Positions 34,670 to 44,972 are shown, counted from the stretch's first letter. The stretch is DNA of 64,000 nucleotides from Lathyrus oleraceus (GCF_024323335.1 NC_066585.1:181740294-181804293); one strand, 5' to 3'. The notes: generated by a model not told the origin, from the sequence alone. Translations and numbers: made by a program.

Positions 34670-34685
34670 CCGTCGAGTACGACGG
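34670..34685 (+). other. AGTA-loop hairpin, Ogre-B 3' LTR
   Basis: Arms CCGTCG and CGACGG around AGTA. Three base pairs are changed on both sides relative to the 5' LTR (CCTAGG/CCTAGG), with all pairing retained. Confidence 0.8.
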
Positions 34686-34878
34686 ACGTGAGGGGTGCTA
34701 ATACCTTCCCCTTGCGTAACCGACTCCCTTACCCTTTCTCTTTGGTCGCAAGACCATTTCCTTTCCAGGTTTCTCTGAGCGTTTCCTTTCCCTATCTTGG
34801 GATAAATAACGCGCAGTGGCGGCTCTGTGTTGTGTTTTTATTTGAGCTTCGCCGGTTGATTTTTCGCAGGATGCGACA

Positions 34879-37800
34879 GACGTACGTACTGAAGTACGGT
34901 ACCCATGCAAGGCGAAGGGTAGCATCTCATGCCAATCTTTGTACGTGACGACCATCTTCTGCACAATCTTCTTTATGTTCTTATTTGCCGCCTCAACAAC
35001 GCCGTTCATCTTAGGGCGGTAAGGGGCAGAATTGTGATGCTGAATGCTGAAGTTCTGACACAACTCCTTCATCATTTTGTTGTTGAGATTAGAACCATTA
35101 TCAGTAATGATTCTTTCGGGAATCCCATAGCGACAAATGATTTCTTTCTTGATGAAACGGGCAACCACATGTCTGGTGACATTCGCGAACGACGCTGCTT
35201 CGACCCACTTGGTGAAATAGTCGATGGCAACAAGGATGAAGCGATGCCCATTGGAAGCAGTCGGCTCAATCTTTCCAATCATGTCAATGCCCCACATAGC
35301 AAACGGCCACGGCGAAGTCATCACATTCAGAGGATTTGGCGGCACATGCACCTTATCAGCATAAATCTGACATTTATGACACTTCCGAGCATATTTGAAG
35401 CAATCTGATTCCATGGTCATCCAATAATAACCCGATCTCAACAATTTCTTAGCCATTGCATGTCCGCCGACATGAGTACCGAAGGAACCTTCATGAACTT
35501 CCTGCATTAACATGTCCGCCTCGTGTCTGTCCACGCATCTGAGCAAAACCATGTCGAAGTTCCTCTTATACAGCACATCGTCTTTGTTCAAGAAGAAACT
35601 GCCTGCCAATCTTCTCAAAGTCTTTCTGTCATTGTTGGATGCCCCTGCAGGGTACTCTTGATTCTTCAGAAAGCACTTGATATCGTGATACCAGGGCTTG
35701 TCATCGACTACCAGTTCAGCAGCAAACACATACGCGGCCCTGTCAAGGCGCATCACATCGATCCTGGGAGCATGGTTCCAACGAATTACCTTGATCATGG
35801 AGGATAGAGTAGCAAGTGCGTCTGCCATCTGGTTCTCATCACGAGGTATATGATACAATTTTACTGTTGGGAAGAAAGTCAACAGTCTTCTCGTGTAATC
35901 TCTGTAGGGGACCAGAGTGGGCTGGAGAGTATTCCAATCACCATTCACTTGATTGATCACCAGAGCTGAATCTCCGAAGATGTCCAAAGTCATGATTCTC
36001 AGATCAATGGCTTGCTCAATACCCAAGATACAGGCCTCGTACTCAGCTTCATTATTTGTGCACTCAAAAGTCAAACGAGCGGTGAAAGGCATGTGGGCAC
36101 CTTTCAGAGTAGTAATGACAGCGCCAATTCCACTTCCTCTAGCATTGACAGCCCCATCAAACAACAAAGTCCAATTTTCGTTTGGATCAGGTCCCTCCTC
36201 AACAACTGGCTCTTCACAGTCTTTCATCTTGAGGAACATGATGTCTTCATCTGGAAAATCAAACTTCATCGGCTCATAATCATCAATCGGCTGCTGAGCA
36301 AGATAGTCTGACAGAATACTCCCTTTGATGGCTTTCTGGGATGTATACTGGATATCGTACTCTGTCAGTACCATTTGCCAACGAGCCACCCTTCCGGTGA
36401 GAGTTGGCTTCTCGAATATGTATTTGACTGGATCCATCTTGGAGATCCGTAGGGTTGTGTGAGACAGCATGTATTATCTCAATCGCTTAGCAGCCCATGC
36501 AAGTGCACAACATGTCTTCTCAAGCATTGAGTATCTCGACTCGCAATCTGTGAACTTCTTACTCAAGTAGTAGATGGCATGTTCTTTCCTACCTGTCTCG
36601 TCGTGTTGACCGAGAACACAACCCATAGAATTGTCAAGTACTGTCAAGTATATAATCAGCGGTCTCCCTGGGACTGGAGGCATAAGGATAGGAGGATTCT
36701 GCAAATACTCTTTTATCTTCTCGAAAGCCCTTTGACAATCTTCATTCCACCTGATAGCCTGATCTTTCCTCAACAATTTTTAAATTGGCTCACACGTGGT
36801 TGTTAGGTGAGAGATGAACCTTGCAATGTAGTTCAACCTCCCTAAGAAACTACGGACTTGCTTCTCTGTTCTTGGCTCAGGCATTTCCTGTATTGCTTTC
36901 ACTTTGTCAGGATCCACCTCAATCCCTTTTCCGCTAACAATAAAACCCAGCAATTTTCCCGATCTCACCCCGAAAGTGCACTTTTTCGGATTAAGTCTCA
37001 GTTTGAATTTCCTTAACCGTTCAAACAATTTTTGCAAATTCACCAAATGTTCTTCTTCTGTCTGAGATTTGGCAATCATATCGTCCACATAAACCTCGAT
37101 TTCATGATGAATCATATCATGGAACAGAGTCACCATAGCTCGTTGATATGTTGCTCCGGCATTTTTCAGACCAAACGGCATCACCTTGTAGCAGAAGGTG
37201 CCCCATGGGGTTATGAAAGTTGTCTTTTCTATGTCCTCTGGTGCCATCTTGATTTGGTTATAGCCAGAAAAGCCATCCATGAAGGAGAATACCGAGAACT
37301 GAGCTGTATTATCCACCAAAACGTCGATGTGAGGTAATGGGAAATCATCTTTAGGGCTAGCTCTGTTCAGACCCCGGTAGTCGACACACATCCGTACCTT
37401 TCCATCCTTCTTAGGTACTGGGACGATGTTTGCAACCCATGGCGGATAATTGGTGACTGCTAGAAACCCTGCATCCAACTGCTTTTGCACTTCTTCCTTT
37501 ATCTTGACAGTCATCTCTGGTCTTGTTCTTCTGAGCTTCTGCTTGACCGGAGGACAACCTTCTTTGAGAGGCAAGCGGTGTACCACGATGTCTGTGTCCA
37601 GCCCGGGCATGTCCTAATAAGACCAGGCGAAGATGTCAACGTATTCTTGCAGCAATTCAATCAGCCCTTTCTTCACATCATCTCCCAAAGCATCCCCTAT
37701 CTTGATTTCTCTCTTGGCGTCCTCGGGGCCGAGATTAATCACTTCAGTAGGCTCTTGATATGGTTGAATGACCCTTTCTTCCTGTTTTAAGAACCTGGCA

Positions 37801-37917
37801 AGTTCTTCAGGGAGTTCACAGTCTTCATCACCCTCTTTTTCAGCTTGAAAGATTGGATTTTCAAAGTCGAAGCGAGCCATAGCAGAACCGTTATCAATAG
37901 GATCCGGTGACGTGCAT
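34879..37917 (-). pseudogene. Ogre-A pol: RT, RNase H, aRNH and integrase (proximal piece)
   Basis: One frame from the splice acceptor at 37917 to the Ogre-B junction, broken by TAG at 37616-37614 (WSY*DMPG), TAA at 36782-36780 (CEPI*KLL) and TAA at 36476-36474 (RLR*YML). Order: MARFDFENPIF... linker; RT with VDYRGLN, FSFMDGFSGYNQIKM, MPFGLKNAGATYQRAM and YVDDMIAKS; first RNase H YLTVLDNSMGCVLGQHDE...AIYYLSKKFTDCESRYSMLEKTCCALAWA; second, archaeal-type RNase H (aRNH) LLFDGAVNARGSGIGAVI...NNEAEYEACILG...DSALVINQ...RDENQMADALA; integrase with zinc-binding H/C pattern (EVHEGSFGTHVGGH...CHKCQ) and D,D,E residues in MWGIDMIGK, IITDNGSN and VVEAAN. The second RNase H marks the Tat lineage. The C-terminus lies at 17107-16667. 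Confidence 0.92.
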
Positions 37918-38167
37918 CTGCATGAGTGATGGTATGTGCTTATGAGTGTGAAAGAAAAAAGTGGAAACTAAACAAAACATTGCCATTTTTTTATTTTGAA
38001 AAACTGCAAAAATAGAAAGACAGGGAACGAAATATTTGAATGCAAAAAGACGTCCTTTATTTATGATAAAAAAATGCAAGTGTCACATAGGTGAGCCCTA
38101 CAATGAGTCATTACGCCCTGGGCGGAACGTAAGACTTGGACATGCATGAATAAACAAAGAAAATTAC
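37918..38167 (-). other. Predicted intron of Ogre-A between gag(-pro) and pol
   Basis: Minus strand donor GGA|GTAATTTTC at 38167 and acceptor CTCATGCAG|ATGCACG at 37918, 250 bases, T-rich before the acceptor. Splicing joins ...VTFLKE in frame to CTSPDPIDNGSAMARFDFENP. Ogre elements are known to splice here so that pol is made only from spliced RNA. The matching intron of Ogre-D (52303-52569) splices at the same codon position. Confidence 0.75.
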
Positions 38168-40173
38168 TCCTTCAGAAAAGTGACTTGGACAATCTCCTCA
38201 GAAGACCAATTGTTGATGACTTCACCCGGGATCCTCGGACGCACTCAGTTGTCGATGTCACAATCACTATCCCCACCCTCTTCATTGTTGACCGCAGAGA
38301 CCTCATTGGGAATCACAAAATTAACAGGAACAACATCTGCGAATTCATCAGTAGCATCTTCAAACACTTCTTCCTCAACCCCTTCCGCGGACTCTTGGAC
38401 ATACAAATCTTCAACCTGGAGGATACCTTTGTCGAGCAAAGCCTGGATACCCTGGTGTAGCTTCAGACAACCTCCACTCTGAGTGGCACAACCCCAACAA
38501 TCCTTCCCACAACCGGGGAAAACATCGGCCTTCAGCAAGCATCCTTTGATATCCAACAATGGAGTCTTCAACTTCAACACATCCTTAATGGACTTGGCTT
38601 TTCCTTCCATCATATTAATGTTTGCACCACCATGCTGCGGCATGGGATTGTTGACGCCATTAGGAGCCTTTGCAAGGTTGATGGCTTTTGAATCTATGAG
38701 GTCCTGAACTACGTGCTTAAAAGCTTTGCAGTTCTCAATGTTATGGCCAGATGCCCCAGAGTGGAAGCTACACCTAGCGTTGGCGTCGTAACCCACCGGA
38801 AGTCTACCAACAGGAGGAGCCAGAGTGCGCAATTGCACAAGTTGTAGTTGTTGAAGACTAGAAATCAACTAAGCGTACGACATTGGAAGGGTGTCGAAAC
38901 GCCGGTCCATCATCCTTTGCCTCTGTTGATAGGCGAATCTGTTACCCGGTTGTTGCTGTTGTTGGTACTGAGCTGGTTGAAGTTGTGGTTGTTGTTGTTG
39001 TAGTGGTGCTGCAGCTAGAATGGTCACAGCCGCAACATACGGTTGTTGATGATAATTCTGGAAACTGTTCCTTCTAACACCTCTGTTCTGATAGGAAGTC
39101 AAAGAATTCACTCCCCCCTCTCTCTGCTTATGCCCTCCAATGAACGACTTTTTTACCCCTGATGAAGATCCAACTCCATTTTGGATCTTGTAGGTCTTCA
39201 GGTAATTCTCCACGCTCTCTCCGGTAGAGACCACATCAGCAAAGTTGGAGGCATTGCACCCTACCAGACGCTCCAGATAAGGTCCAGGCAGCGTATTCAT
39301 GAACATGTTGGCCATTTCCTTTTCCAACATAGGAGGCTGAAAACGGGAAGCTATCTCCCTCCAGCATTGAGCGTATTCCCTGAAGCACTCATTGCTTTTA
39401 AGAGACAGATTCTGAAGTTGAGTTCTGTCCGGAGCCATGTTTGCATTATACTGATACTGCTTTACGAAAGCCTCCGCCAAATCCCTCCAGCAGCGGATAT
39501 GGGCTCTGTCCAGCCTCATATACCATTCCAAGGATGCCCCAGCTAGGCTATCCTGGAAGAAGTATATAAGTAGCTTCTCGTCATCAGAGTATGCAATCAT
39601 TTTACGGAAATAGGCTTGTACGTGAGTTTTGGGGCAAGAGTTGCCATTGTATTTGTCAAATATCGGGACCTTGAATTTCGGTGGCACTCTCACACCTGGG
39701 ACCAACCCCAAGTCAGCAACATCTACTCCCAGAGGATTCTGTCCTTCCACAGCTTTCATCCTCTCCTCTAATCTTCTAAACATGGGGTCCATGCCATGGC
39801 CCATGCCAAAGTCTTCCTGAAGTAGGGGGAATTGATCGGCCTGATCATCACGGACGAGTTGTTGATCAAGGTTGACATGTGGGATCGGGATAGGCCCCGG
39901 TCCATTGGGACCATTAGCCTCTCCAGCTGGAGGATCATCCAATGTCTCTAGTTGAGTAGCGGCGGGATTCCTCTGCATCATCTGTCTGAGCTCTTGCTGT
40001 CCCTGAGCCACCCCTTGAACCACATCCATGAATTGGGTCATGCGGATCCTCATCTCAGCGAGCTCTGCTTGTACACCTTCCATTTCTCTCTGTTGATTCC
40101 TTCGGGTACCGTATCGGTGAATGCCTGAGTCAGCTATCCTACACGCTGTGGCGGTACCTGTTATGCAAGACAT
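38168..40173 (-). pseudogene. Ogre-A gag with protease deleted
   Basis: From the ATG at 40173 (MSCITGTATACRIADSGIHRYGTRRNQQREMEG): coiled-coil-like segment (residues about 30-65); acidic linker; capsid region about residues 165-330 (PIFDKYNGNSCPKTHVQAYFRKM...LLIYFFQDSLAGASLEWYMRLD...AFVKQYQYNANMAPDR...FREYAQCWREIASRFQPP); Gln/Pro-rich stretch about 385-415. TAG at 38871-38869, then in the same frame the zinc-binding CSFHSGASGHNIENCKAFKHVVQDLIDSKAI and an acidic tail to TGA at 38247-38245, then VRPRIPGEVINNWSSEEIVQVTFLKE up to the intron. The tail matches the end of Ogre-D protease (FIIPGGVCNNW), but no DTG aspartic protease core is present. The deletion therefore removed the protease while keeping the frame into the intron. 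No ORF1 precedes it. Confidence 0.9.
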
Positions 40174-41138
40174 GCGGATGACTATGCAAATGCAATGACA
40201 TGTTTATCAATTCCAAAAGGCATTCTACCCCCTTGATTCCAGTCTCACATTTGATAAATAGTGTAAGAAGAAAACCCCGACTAGAATCAAGAAGAAGATA
40301 TGAACCCCTGGGAATAGATAAACATGTGTTGAATGATATGAATGCAAAATGATGATGTAATGCAATGACATGGGAATGCAGTGATGTGTATCTGCTTGAA
40401 CATCTGTCAGGTTGCACTGTCTGAAGAGAAACCCACTGAAGAATATAATATAAGATCAGATCTCTGCTCCAGAAAACCGGGTTGGTCGGAGGTTAAGGTT
40501 TCCTGAATTTAGCCCGCCCCTCACTGGTAGGTTCTAAGAACAGAAGTTCGTCAGCTTCAGCCCTTCAGTCGCGAATAATACGTTTACCACTGAAGGTTTG
40601 GTATTATTACGGGACAAAAGACCTCCATTGACTCCCCTCAACAGGACATCCTAATAGCAAGTTCCTAGTCTCGGGATCCTCGGATTGAGCAGCGAGAATG
40701 CGCCCACCAGAGCTAACATAATCACGTCTTGGAGGAGAGGCCTCGACTGAGTTCTCGGGAAATGGTCACCAGAGTCGACGATTTCTAGAGGAACATCCTG
40801 CCATTACGGAACACCCGTAAGACATAATATATCCAAAAGAAACCTCGTCTGGGTGTGGTTCTTCACGAACGAATTGACGTAGCAACACGCCACGCAAGCC
40901 TCATGATTATCCACTCTAAAACCTGTGTGTACACTAAAGCCTGGGTAATGGGCTTATCTCTCATAGAACACCCCATCCCAACAAACAAACAAATAGATCC
41001 AACAGATACAACAGATACATGCAAGCAGGTAAGCAAATAAATGTACAAAAGCATGAACACCCAATAAACAAGAAATCACACAAGCTAGGAGGGACTCGCT
41101 TAGGGAAGATGGACCAGCAAGAGGTCAACTTCTTAGTG
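40174..41138 (-). other. 5' untranslated leader of Ogre-A
   Basis: Non-coding stretch from PBS to gag ATG. Near the PBS it matches the Ogre-B leader (GCTGGTCCAT...TCCCTAAGCGAGTC). The gag start is preceded by CTTGCATAACAG|GT, which could be a splice acceptor. Nothing else recognised. Confidence 0.6.
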
Positions 41139-41156
41139 TCCCCAGCAGAGTCGCCA
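41139..41156 (-). other. Primer binding site of Ogre-A (tRNA-Arg type)
   Basis: Minus strand TGGCGACTCTGCTGGGGA, two bases inside the 5' LTR. Confidence 0.9.
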
Positions 41157-41158
41157 GC

Positions 41159-42180
41159 TGTAGCAACCTGAAAAATACAGTGCGCGAAAAAACAACCGGC
41201 GAAAGAAAATGACAGAAGAGTCGCCACCGTGCGTTATTCGTCCCAAAGGAGGGAAAGGAAACGCTCGAAGTAAACCTGAAAAAGGAAAGGACAAGACGGG
41301 GTCTCGCAACCAAATCTTGGGTTCGTCCCAGGGATCCTTCCAAGCTAACCACCATCAAAGAAAGTGAGTCAGTACAGGTAATCAGAATAAAACCTCCAGG
41401 GGGTATCCCATAAATAAAGTGGAAAACCACGCAAGTTATCCCTGCAAAAGTCATGTGAGCCCTCACAAAAACTCAACAAACAGGTTAGAGACAAAAAAAT
41501 AGGGTAATCAAGGGTTGCCCCCAAATCAAAATGTAACCACATGAATCATGCCATTAAAATTCACAAAAAAGACATGCATCAAAAGGGTATCAAATTCACC
41601 CATAATACCTCATACATTTAGAGCATTCAAATTAAAGGCATAAAGATGATGGATATAGGGCAAACCTAATTGGAGAGCCTGATTGAAATTGAGTTGCACC
41701 CGTGAGGTTTACAAAACAATCTTTAGGGTTTATGTGAGGCAGAGGTGATTCTGTGCAGTTGAGTTCCCTTCAGGGTTTGGAGGCTTCTCTGAACTCTGTT
41801 AGCTCTTCTCTCACTATCTTTTTCCTCAGGGTAATAGGAATAGACTCAATATTTGTTTCACTGAAACTCTAGTATTTATAGCCTAATATTGGTAGCTTAG
41901 TGGGCTTTTGAGAGAGGTCTAAGTCTGCGATTTTTTCTTTTATTTATTTATTTATTATTATTTTTATTTATTTATTTATTTATTTATTTTATTTTATTTT
42001 TATTATTTTTTTTCGTTTTTTTTCGTTTTTTTTTTATAAATAAAGCTTCTTGGATCTAATTCTGATTGACATGATGAAATGCAATGTATCTAATGTTAAA
42101 TGACCTAAAAATGAATGCATGCATGAGGTGTAAAGCGTATGCTTCCAGGAAAAATGAAGGGTAAATTTTGGGGTATTACA
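41159..42180 (-). repeat. 5' LTR of Ogre-A (internally deleted)
   Basis: 1,022 bp, same ends as 8029-9640. Right after GGGTTCG (41325) it jumps to CCCAGGGATCC, losing what is 8196-8824 in the other copy (about 629 bp). That removes both double-hairpin modules and the AGTA-loop hairpin. TATA at 41873-41880 remains. Because R-U5 of the 5' LTR forms the RNA leader, this copy could not make a normal leader. Confidence 0.9.
41873..41880 (-). promoter_or_regulatory. TATA box of Ogre-A 5' LTR
   Basis: Minus strand CTATAAATACTAGAG, identical to 9371-9378. Confidence 0.7.
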
Positions 42181-42706
42181 CTGTGTATGGTTGTTGGTGG
42201 TTAGAATTTGATTCCTAGTTTTGAGTTTAGGTGTGTGGCATGAATTGGTTGCGAGGTTGGGTGTTTGGTGGTTAGGTGTATATGGTAGGGTGATGGTGTG
42301 AGGTTGGTCGTTGGGTTTGGGTGGGTTGACATTGTTCTTGGGCGAGGATTTGTTGTTGGACATATTGACGAAGCTCGTTGGCGTGGATCAATCAAATACC
42401 TTGGCTCAGACACAAACTCTGGCGTTGTAACCAACCTAAACTATGCCATATAATGTTGAGTTGGTCTAGCATCATGTATGACTAGTTCGTTTAAGATGTG
42501 TTGTCGTCGATTCCTCGACGATGACACATCTCTTTTGTGAAGTCTCTCCAATCGGAATAATCCCATTGGCCATCGACTCTTTGTTGATGCCAATCTCCCA
42601 GACACGTCGGAGGTTCTGGAATTTCTTGTTGCATGTCAAACTACCGTTTTACACAGTCACTCTGGTGCATTTCCACAGTAGTGAACGCTACTGATGGCAG
42701 TGGCAT
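42181..42706 (-). pseudogene. Plant-mobile-domain (PMD-like) gene of the MULE, proximal piece
   Basis: Read leftwards: PLPSVAFTTVEMHQSDCVKR*FDMQQEIPEPPTCLGDWHQQRVDGQWDYSDWRDFTKEMC, frameshifts, then ANELRQYVQQQILAQEQCQPTQTQRPTSHHHPTIYT with more stops. The R-x-F-x-x-Q-x-I-P-x-P motif followed by H...W...W is what I recall of the C-terminal part of plant mobile domain proteins (PF10536), which are known to travel with some MULEs and retrotransposons. Only the last third remains. It starts back to back with the transposase (42709, plus strand), and both genes miss their N-termini at this shared point. Confidence 0.55.
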
Positions 42707-42708
42707 AA

Positions 42709-43603
42709 GATGGAAACAACAACATCTTTCCAATCACTTTTTCCCTAGTTGAAGGGGAGACTGCTGAGGGATGGAGTTTTTTCCTAAAAATTCTTCGATT
42801 GCACGTTGCTCCTCAGCCTAACTTATGTTTGATCTCAGACCGACACCCTTCAATAATGAGTGTCTACAAAAACATTGATAATGGCTGACAGGATCCACCT
42901 TTGACGCATGCCTACTGCATTAGACATATCCTCAAAATTTCATGCGGGAGATCAAGGACAAAATGTTACGGATGAAGGTTGTCAACGCAGGGTATGCATT
43001 AACAAAACCTTTATTCAAACACTACCGCAAAGACATCAGATTGTCAAACGCAGATGCAGTAAGATGGATCGACAATATTCCATTGGAGAAGTGGACTAGG
43101 GAATACAACAACTGTCAATGATGGGGCCACATGACGACAAATCTTATGGAATCAATGAACTATGTCTTCAAAGGCATCTGAAACCTACCTATAACCGCTT
43201 TAATGCAAGCAACCTATTTCAGGCTAGGGGCGACGTTTGAAACTAGACGTTCCAAATGGAGTTCAGTGTTACAATCTGGGAAGTTGTTCAGTGATGCTTC
43301 AATGAAATTCATTAAAGAGGAAGCTACCAAAGCTAACACACATATGGTCATAGTGTTCGACCATACTAAAGGTTGGTACAGTGTTTTTGAGTCCATTGAT
43401 CACAATGAAGGCATGTCGAGGGGACACTATCGAGTGGAACTAGATAGAGGTTGGTACGACTGCGGAAAGTTTCAGCCTTTCGTATGCCCTGCTCCCATGT
43501 CATAGCGGCATGTTCAAAGGTTTGACGGGATCCTTCCAACTTACTATCCGACATTTACAAAGTCATAAGTCTTTGCAATGTTTACAAAATTAGCTTTTCA
43601 ATG
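42709..43603 (+). pseudogene. MULE transposase (mudrA-like), proximal piece
   Basis: Starts GNNNIFPITFSLVEGETAEGWSFFLKILRLHVAPQPNLCLISDRHPSIMSVYKNIDNG*, continues HAYCIRHI...MREIKDKMLRMKVVNAGYALTKPLFKHYRKDIRLSNADAVRWIDNIPLEKWTREYNNCQ*WGHMTTNLMESMNYVFKGI, then MQATYFRLGATFETRRSKW...GHYRVELDRGWYDCGKFQPF. This is the second half of the MULE transposase domain (with D of SDRH as a catalytic residue) and the SWIM zinc finger, whose expected CxCxnCxHV is damaged (WYDCGKF for WCDCGKF, frameshift at 43500). The first catalytic DGT motif and the N-terminal DNA-binding region are missing. The reading continues after Ogre-D at 61720. Confidence 0.85.
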
Positions 43604-44964
43604 TGTAAGACCCCAATTTTGTCCCTAAGATCCCTCATGGCATCATAATATTTCATTTGCATAGCCTCGAGGATCATTAGCATCTTGGTTCCCTTTGCCT
43701 TTGGGTAGGACCTTCTGTGAGTTGGTTTGAGATCACCCAACATGCTTTGAATTGTATATCGTTGCTTTTCTCATTTTGTTTACTAACCAAAAGCACAAAA
43801 ATATGTCACTAACATTTTTGTTTGTAGCTTGAGCAATCACAAGGTCCAAAGCTTCTAGGAGATCATTGGTACAAAGACATGGTCAAGAGGAGATGATAGC
43901 AAGCATGGTCAAATACAATCAAGGGAAGTTCTTTAATTTATCATTTCATGCATATTTGAACTTATTTGAGTGTCCTCAATCATCAATTCATCAAGATATG
44001 AGTTGTGGACTTGAGAAGTTGAGAAGTTGATCAGTCAATTCATCTGACTATTTTGAAATGCACTAAGACTTAACTTTTTATGTGTTGGTCAAATGGAGAT
44101 GGTTCCAAAAGAAAACATGTTCTTAAGGACAATATTAACAACTTTCATGTTCATCAAAAATTGATTTGAAGCTTGGAAGGCCATCTGCCATTCAATTACA
44201 TTAAAGGTTATTTTGACTGAAACCCTAATTGTGGGTCAACTTCCCAAGGACATAACTCATTCATTTTTTATGATTTAGAGGTGGGATCAAGTTCATTGGA
44301 AATCCTAAGATGTATACTTCAAATGTTATGTTGAACAAAATTTCAAAATCTCAAAGGAAATACATGTGATAATGCAAGACATTATAGGTCCTTTTTTACC
44401 AAATGCATTAAAAGTCAAAAAAGTCCAACTTCAAGTGCCCATAACTCTTTCATCAAAAATCCAAATGATGCAAAATTTAAGTCCATTTGATTATCTTGAA
44501 AATATCTACAACTTTGATGTTGGAGGTTTTCCCATTTTAGGCTTGCATCATCAAAACAGAGGGGCTTGAAAGTTGGCCAAATTTAGAAACCTTGCCTTGA
44601 CATATCATGCACCTTCCACTTTAAACTCAAATTTCATAAAATTCCACACTTCAAATGGATTTTTGCTCAACATAACAATTTTTCCTTACATCAAGGCCTT
44701 TCCAACCATTACTCACATGATCATGTTTGGATTTTTTCATTGGGACTTTCGAAGAGATGAATGTTTAGGTACAAATGAGAAATTCACTTGAAATCTTGGT
44801 ACACAAGCAATTGCCTTGCAAGTCACACGTCCAATTCCATTTGGCTGATGCTCAGAATTCATTTGGCATTGTTTTTGGGCCTTGTGCATGATCATGCAAG
44901 CCCATGCAATGAAGCTCCACATGCCATGCACACGGATTGATCATAAGCTTCTTGCCACTTCCTC

Positions 44965-44972
44965 TATAAATA
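44965..44972 (+). promoter_or_regulatory. TATA box of Ogre-D 5' LTR
   Basis: CCTCTATAAATAGAGACC, a strong plant TATA also present at 60348-60355. Start expected near 45000, leaving about 1.3 kb of R-U5. Confidence 0.8.

Larger units (their letters stand above)
17108..34878 (+). mobile_element. Ogre-B: long-LTR Ogre inserted in the integrase of Ogre-A
   Basis: 17.8 kb, LTRs 17108-22086 and 29908-34878, target duplication GACGT at 17103-17107 and 34879-34883, PBS TGGCGACTCTGCTGGGGA at 22089-22106, polypurine tract at 29894-29907. Internal region 7.8 kb with a gag missing its core, no protease, a collapsed RT/RNase H and integrase cut down to its C-terminal part. It therefore could not encode its own transposition and must have used proteins in trans, or decayed after insertion. 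Its 3' UTR carries four tandem hairpins, a tRNA-like motif zone and a 23 bp tandem array. Its two LTRs differ unevenly (see findings). Confidence 0.95.
29908..34878 (+). repeat. 3' LTR of Ogre-B
   Basis: 4,971 bp, TGTAACACCTC...ATGCGACA, followed by the GACGT duplication. TATA at 31316-31322, modules at 34230-34303 and 34518-34588, AGTA-loop hairpin with arms CCGTCG/CGACGG at 34670-34685. Compared with the 5' LTR, the last 1.5 kb is nearly identical, the first 0.9 kb moderately similar, and the part around 31390-31760 so different (with many indels) that alignment by eye is hard. Confidence 0.95.
8029..42180 (-). mobile_element. Ogre-A: Ty3/gypsy Tat-lineage retrotransposon, minus strand, with two nested insertions
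   Basis: LTRs at 8029-9640 (3' LTR) and 41159-42180 (5' LTR) share TGTAGCAACCTG...ATTACA ends in plus orientation. PBS is at 41139-41156 and the polypurine tract at 9641-9660. Coding order leftwards: gag (40173), intron, pol (37917), with integrase split at 34879 by Ogre-B and resumed at 17107. Without the solo LTR (9754-14510) and Ogre-B (17108-34878) the element is about 11.6 kb. It lacks ORF1 and the protease core, so it was probably mobilised in trans. Flanks CTATT (8024-8028) and CTGTG (42181-42185) do not give a clean target duplication. The MULE sequence nevertheless continues on both sides. Confidence 0.85.

Noticed and set aside
34698..34878. C-terminal extension of Ogre-A integrase (ASCEKSTGEAQIK...)
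   Set aside because: This is the Ogre-B LTR read on the opposite strand; the real integrase end is at 17107-16667.
38883..39820. Rightward frames opposite Ogre-A gag, including a Val-rich one
   Set aside because: Antisense shadows of gag; the Val-rich stretch is the complement of the Gln-rich (CAA) tail.
44366..44931. Small frames in Ogre-D LTRs, repeated at 59956-60980
   Set aside because: Present identically in both LTRs, without domain or start context; LTR sequence.
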